A DNA stretch of 64,000 nt from Mesorhizobium sp. M4B.F.Ca.ET.203.01.1.1 (GTDB lineage Bacteria; Pseudomonadota; Alphaproteobacteria; Rhizobiales; Rhizobiaceae). Of the stretch, positions 61,766 to 64,000 are shown one piece after another; within the stretch, counting starts at the first letter, position 1, and every line of letters starts with the position of its first letter. Position numbers and translations under genes: made by a program. The notes below the pieces were generated by a model. That model did not search any database and was not told the DNA's origin. It saw only the letters and a program-made list of their open reading frames with translations. The stretch is from NCBI RefSeq assembly GCF_004791025.1, contig NZ_SRUO01000005.1, forward strand, positions 431,848-495,847. Reading direction: 5' to 3'.

Positions 61766-61858
61766 CTCGCCGACCGGCTCACCGAGTTCGGCCACGAGAT
61801 CGCGACGCCGGCCGAGCCACGCCGGATGCTTGGCCTGAAAGGTGCCTCAGGATTTTGA
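61766..61858 (+). pseudogene. C-terminal remnant of a beta-keto acid cleavage (BKACE)-like enzyme
   Basis: The frame after the IclR stop encodes 30 residues ending at TGA: the segment LADRLTEFGHEIATPAEPRRMLGL closely resembles the C-terminal end of 3-keto-5-aminohexanoate cleavage-type proteins (helix, then E-x-A-T-P-x-E-x-R-x-x-L-G-L). No start or upstream part of such a gene is present; the IclR coding sequence occupies the space. Read as a deletion scar. The assignment rests on pattern recognition only. Confidence 0.45.
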
Positions 61859-62440
61859 TGCGCGCAGTTGCTTGGCGAAACGCGCCCGGTGTCGAGCAAG
61901 GCCGCCGGACCATCGGTCCCCGCCCTCTTGGCCGCATGGGGAAAAGAGCGGCAAGGCGGAGCTGAACCACGCGGTCTCTACCGGCGCGGCCTATCTTCCG
62001 GATGCGTTGATTGCCGCGCGACTGGTCCTGCGGCCATGCGTCGAAATGAGTAGCGGCCCTAATATTAACTGTTATGCCAAGCAGGATGTTGACGCCTCCT
62101 CGCTGACAGGGTTAATAATACCCTAATATAAGCGTCGAATAAAATGGCCCCCGACCGGCAACAACGGGTTAAGCGACGCTAAAGGGGCTGGGGAGACGCA
62201 GCGCGGCGATCGCTTTCGCCGCAGCCATCACCATTTGAGCCACCACCCGCCTGTGACCGGCCACGCATTTTGCTGGCCGTAGCTCAGCGCCGGCATCGGG
62301 GCCCTCTGGTGCGCTGATACAATCGATGTCTGCCGGTATCTGCGCGCCGGCTGTGCAACATTTTCAGTCAAGAAGCGGCTGGTCTTTCAATGGGGTCGAC
62401 AGGCGGTGGGGCGTCTGTCGTTAAACAACAGGGGTGAAAA
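61859..62440. other. Intergenic region with an AT-rich island; no gene seen
   Basis: No credible coding sequence was found. From about 62055 to 62150 the base composition turns AT-rich, with the element CCCTAATAT repeated (62058-62066 and 62121-62129) and a small hairpin GGGT-TAATAAT-ACCC (62109-62123). This is probably the promoter and control region of the VCBS-repeat gene at 62441. Confidence 0.55.
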
Positions 62441-64000
62441 ATGGCTACTCAGGTCACCGGTGCCGGCGGCACCACGACGTCTTTTTCCAACACACCGCAG
62501 GCCAAGGATGACACCTTCCTCTATTCGGAAGATGCGACTGGCATTCTGATTCTGAATGTGCTGGCGAACGACCTGGGCGGCGCGGCCAAGACTCTCTACT
62601 CCATCGACGACACCATCAGTGCCTCGACAGCGACGAAGACATATGCGCCGGCGGACCTGCTGACCAAGGACATTACATACTCCAGCTCCAACGACAGCGC
62701 GGGAGCCGCCGGGACCACCGACACCAGCCAGCTGGGCGCCAAGATCTGGATAGCCAGTGACGGCACGATCCACTACAGCACGGCCAGCATCGACGGACTG
62801 TTGCAGTCGCTTGCCGCCGGACAGGTCCTTGTCGACTATGTGACCTACGCCATCCAGCTCGGCAACGGCACGCTGAGCTGGGCCACCGCCGCCATCCAGT
62901 TCACCGGCACGAACGACAAGCCGGACATCCATCTGGTGACCACGGACAGCGCCGCCGCGTCGCTCACCGAGACCAATTCGCCCCTGACCGCCAGCGGCAC
63001 GCTGACGGTGAACGATGCAGATGTTTCCGATACGGTGAGCGCGAGCGTGACCTCGGTGTCGCTCGGCGGCACCACCGGCGGACTGAACAGCGCCGCCGTG
63101 ATCAACATGCTGACGGTGTCGCCGGCATCGCTGTCGGCCAATCCGGGCGAGACCCACAATCTGACCTGGACCTTCAACTCGACGCCCCAGGCCTTTGATT
63201 TTCTTGCCGCCGGCGAGACGCTGACCCTCACCTACACGATCACGGCCGACGACGGCCATGGCGGCAGCGACAGCCAGCTCGTCACCGTCACCATCCATGG
63301 CACCAACGACAGCGCGGTGATCGGCGGCGTCTCGACCGACGACGTCACCGAGGACAATGGCGCCGACGGCATCGTTGCCGGCAACCTGACAGCCGACGGA
63401 CTGCTGACCATCACCGACGTTGACGCCGGCGAGGCCAATTTCACCACCCAGGCCGCCACCGCCGGCAGCAACGGCTATGGCACCTTCACCCTCGCCGCCG
63501 ACGGCAGCTGGACCTACACCGCCGACAACACCCAGGCCGCCATCCAGCAGCTCGGCGCCGGCGACACCATCACCGACAGCTTCACCGCCGTCTCCTCCGA
63601 CGGCAGCGACAGCCAGCTCGTCACCGTCACCATCCATGGCACCAACGACAGCGCGGTGATCGGCGGCGTCTCGACCGACGACGTCACCGAGGACAATGGC
63701 GCCGACGGCATCGTTGCCGGCAACCTGACAGCCGACGGACTGCTGACCATCACCGACGTTGACGCCGGCGAGGCCAATTTCACCACCCAGGCCGCCACCG
63801 CCGGCAGCAACGGCTATGGCACCTTCACCCTCGCCGCCGACGGCAGCTGGACCTACACCGCCGACAACACCCAGGCCGCCATCCAGCAGCTCGGCGCCGG
63901 CGACACCATCACCGACAGCTTCACCGCCGTCTCCTCCGACGGCAGCGACAGCCAGCTCGTCACCGTCACCATCCATGGCACCAACGACAGCGCGGTGATC
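62441..64000 (+). CDS. Large VCBS-repeat protein, N-terminal part (runs off the window)
   Basis: The frame is open from ATG at 62441 (AGGGGTGAAAA upstream) to the last base, 520 residues without a stop. There is no Sec signal peptide. Residues 1-170 carry an unusual head with SEDATGILILNVLAND, a cadherin/VCBS-like opening; then come VCBS domains marked by VTIHGTNDSAVI, EDNGADGIVAGNLTADGLLTI and GTFTLAADGSWTYTADN. From 63263 the units are identical at DNA level (339 bp). Such proteins are usually giant type I-secreted adhesins with C-terminal RTX repeats, which would lie outside this window. Confidence 0.88.
   Translation, partial: MATQVTGAGGTTTSFSNTPQAKDDTFLYSEDATGILILNVLANDLGGAAKTLYSIDDTISASTATKTYAPADLLTKDITYSSSNDSAGAAGTTDTSQLGAKIWIASDGTIHYSTASIDGLLQSLAAGQVLVDYVTYAIQLGNGTLSWATAAIQFTGTNDKPDIHLVTTDSAAASLTETNSPLTASGTLTVNDADVSDTVSASVTSVSLGGTTGGLNSAAVINMLTVSPASLSANPGETHNLTWTFNSTPQAFDFLAAGETLTLTYTITADDGHGGSDSQLVTVTIHGTNDSAVIGGVSTDDVTEDNGADGIVAGNLTADGLLTITDVDAGEANFTTQAATAGSNGYGTFTLAADGSWTYTADNTQAAIQQLGAGDTITDSFTAVSSDGSDSQLVTVTIHGTNDSAVIGGVSTDDVTEDNGADGIVAGNLTADGLLTITDVDAGEANFTTQAATAGSNGYGTFTLAADGSWTYTADNTQAAIQQLGAGDTITDSFTAVSSDGSDSQLVTVTIHGTNDSAVI
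63263..64000 (+). repeat. Tandem 339-bp identical repeats encoding VCBS domains
   Basis: Units run 63263-63601, 63602-63940 and a partial third from 63941. Reading the first two base by base shows no difference. 339 bp equals 113 codons, one VCBS domain, so the reading frame is kept. Identity at silent positions implies very recent duplication or gene conversion. Confidence 0.9.

Noticed and set aside
62387..63976. Long open frame on the minus strand across the VCBS repeats
   Set aside because: It is the antisense of the repeat gene; its product is a low-complexity Gly/Ala/Asp/Val string, and the plus strand has a ribosome site and recognisable VCBS domains.

Overview
This GC-rich window reads as chromosomal or megaplasmid DNA of a Rhizobiales alphaproteobacterium, most likely Mesorhizobium or a close relative. 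The evidence is the rhizobial arrangement of the protocatechuate genes with PcaQ-type boxes, EcfG-type general-stress promoters (GGAAC-N16-CGTT), a RIME-like palindromic repeat, and the density of ABC uptake operons. It is a catabolic and transport region. No rRNA, tRNA, CRISPR array, insertion sequence or phage gene was seen.

Layout. 1-4318: the 3' end of an amidohydrolase gene, a 14-TM MFS exporter, and a two-gene operon pairing an ornithine-cyclodeaminase-fold protein with an aromatic amino acid lyase homologue that has lost its MIO triad. 4394-10984 (minus): GntR regulator, ADP-ribosylglycohydrolase, PfkB kinase and a polyamine-type ABC transporter, plausibly a salvage route for a ribosylated compound. 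11115-11292: RIME-like inverted repeat. 11332-28112: a near-complete protocatechuate / 4-hydroxybenzoate pathway (pcaR, pcaIJF, pobA, pcaBGHCD, pcaQ). It is followed by a five-gene branched-chain-type ABC transporter under a second PcaQ promoter, then coniferyl-alcohol-type and vanillin-type dehydrogenases. A 62-bp promoter module is present in inverted orientation on both sides of pcaQ. 28132-34214: LacI-controlled sugar ABC operon with a TIM-barrel isomerase, and a divergent 2-hydroxyacid dehydrogenase. 34433-34738: small exported protein behind an EcfG promoter.

34804-45066: a catabolic cluster headed by an FCD-type GntR repressor with a clear promoter/operator. It encodes an AA_synth-family protein, a three-part fusion (alpha/beta hydrolase, flavin reductase, Nudix-like tail), a luciferase-like monooxygenase, an aldehyde dehydrogenase, a polyamine-type ABC transporter and, convergently, an FMN reductase. 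The gene set suggests flavin-dependent oxygenation of an amine or N-heterocycle followed by hydrolysis and aldehyde oxidation; the substrate is unknown. 45214-51215 (minus): otsB, a membrane-anchored otsA with an EcfG promoter, a glycogen-debranching-type glucosidase and a GT4 glycosyltransferase. 51283-55228 (minus): unknown TIM-barrel-like protein, AstE/AspA-type deacylase, RidA, and a fold-III PLP amino acid deaminase/aldolase; a divergent amidohydrolase follows. 56221-61763: sugar ABC operon with a divergent IclR regulator and tandem operators. 61766-61858: C-terminal remnant of what looks like a beta-keto acid cleavage enzyme. 62441-64000: the start of a large VCBS-repeat protein with nucleotide-identical 339-bp tandem repeats, cut by the window end.
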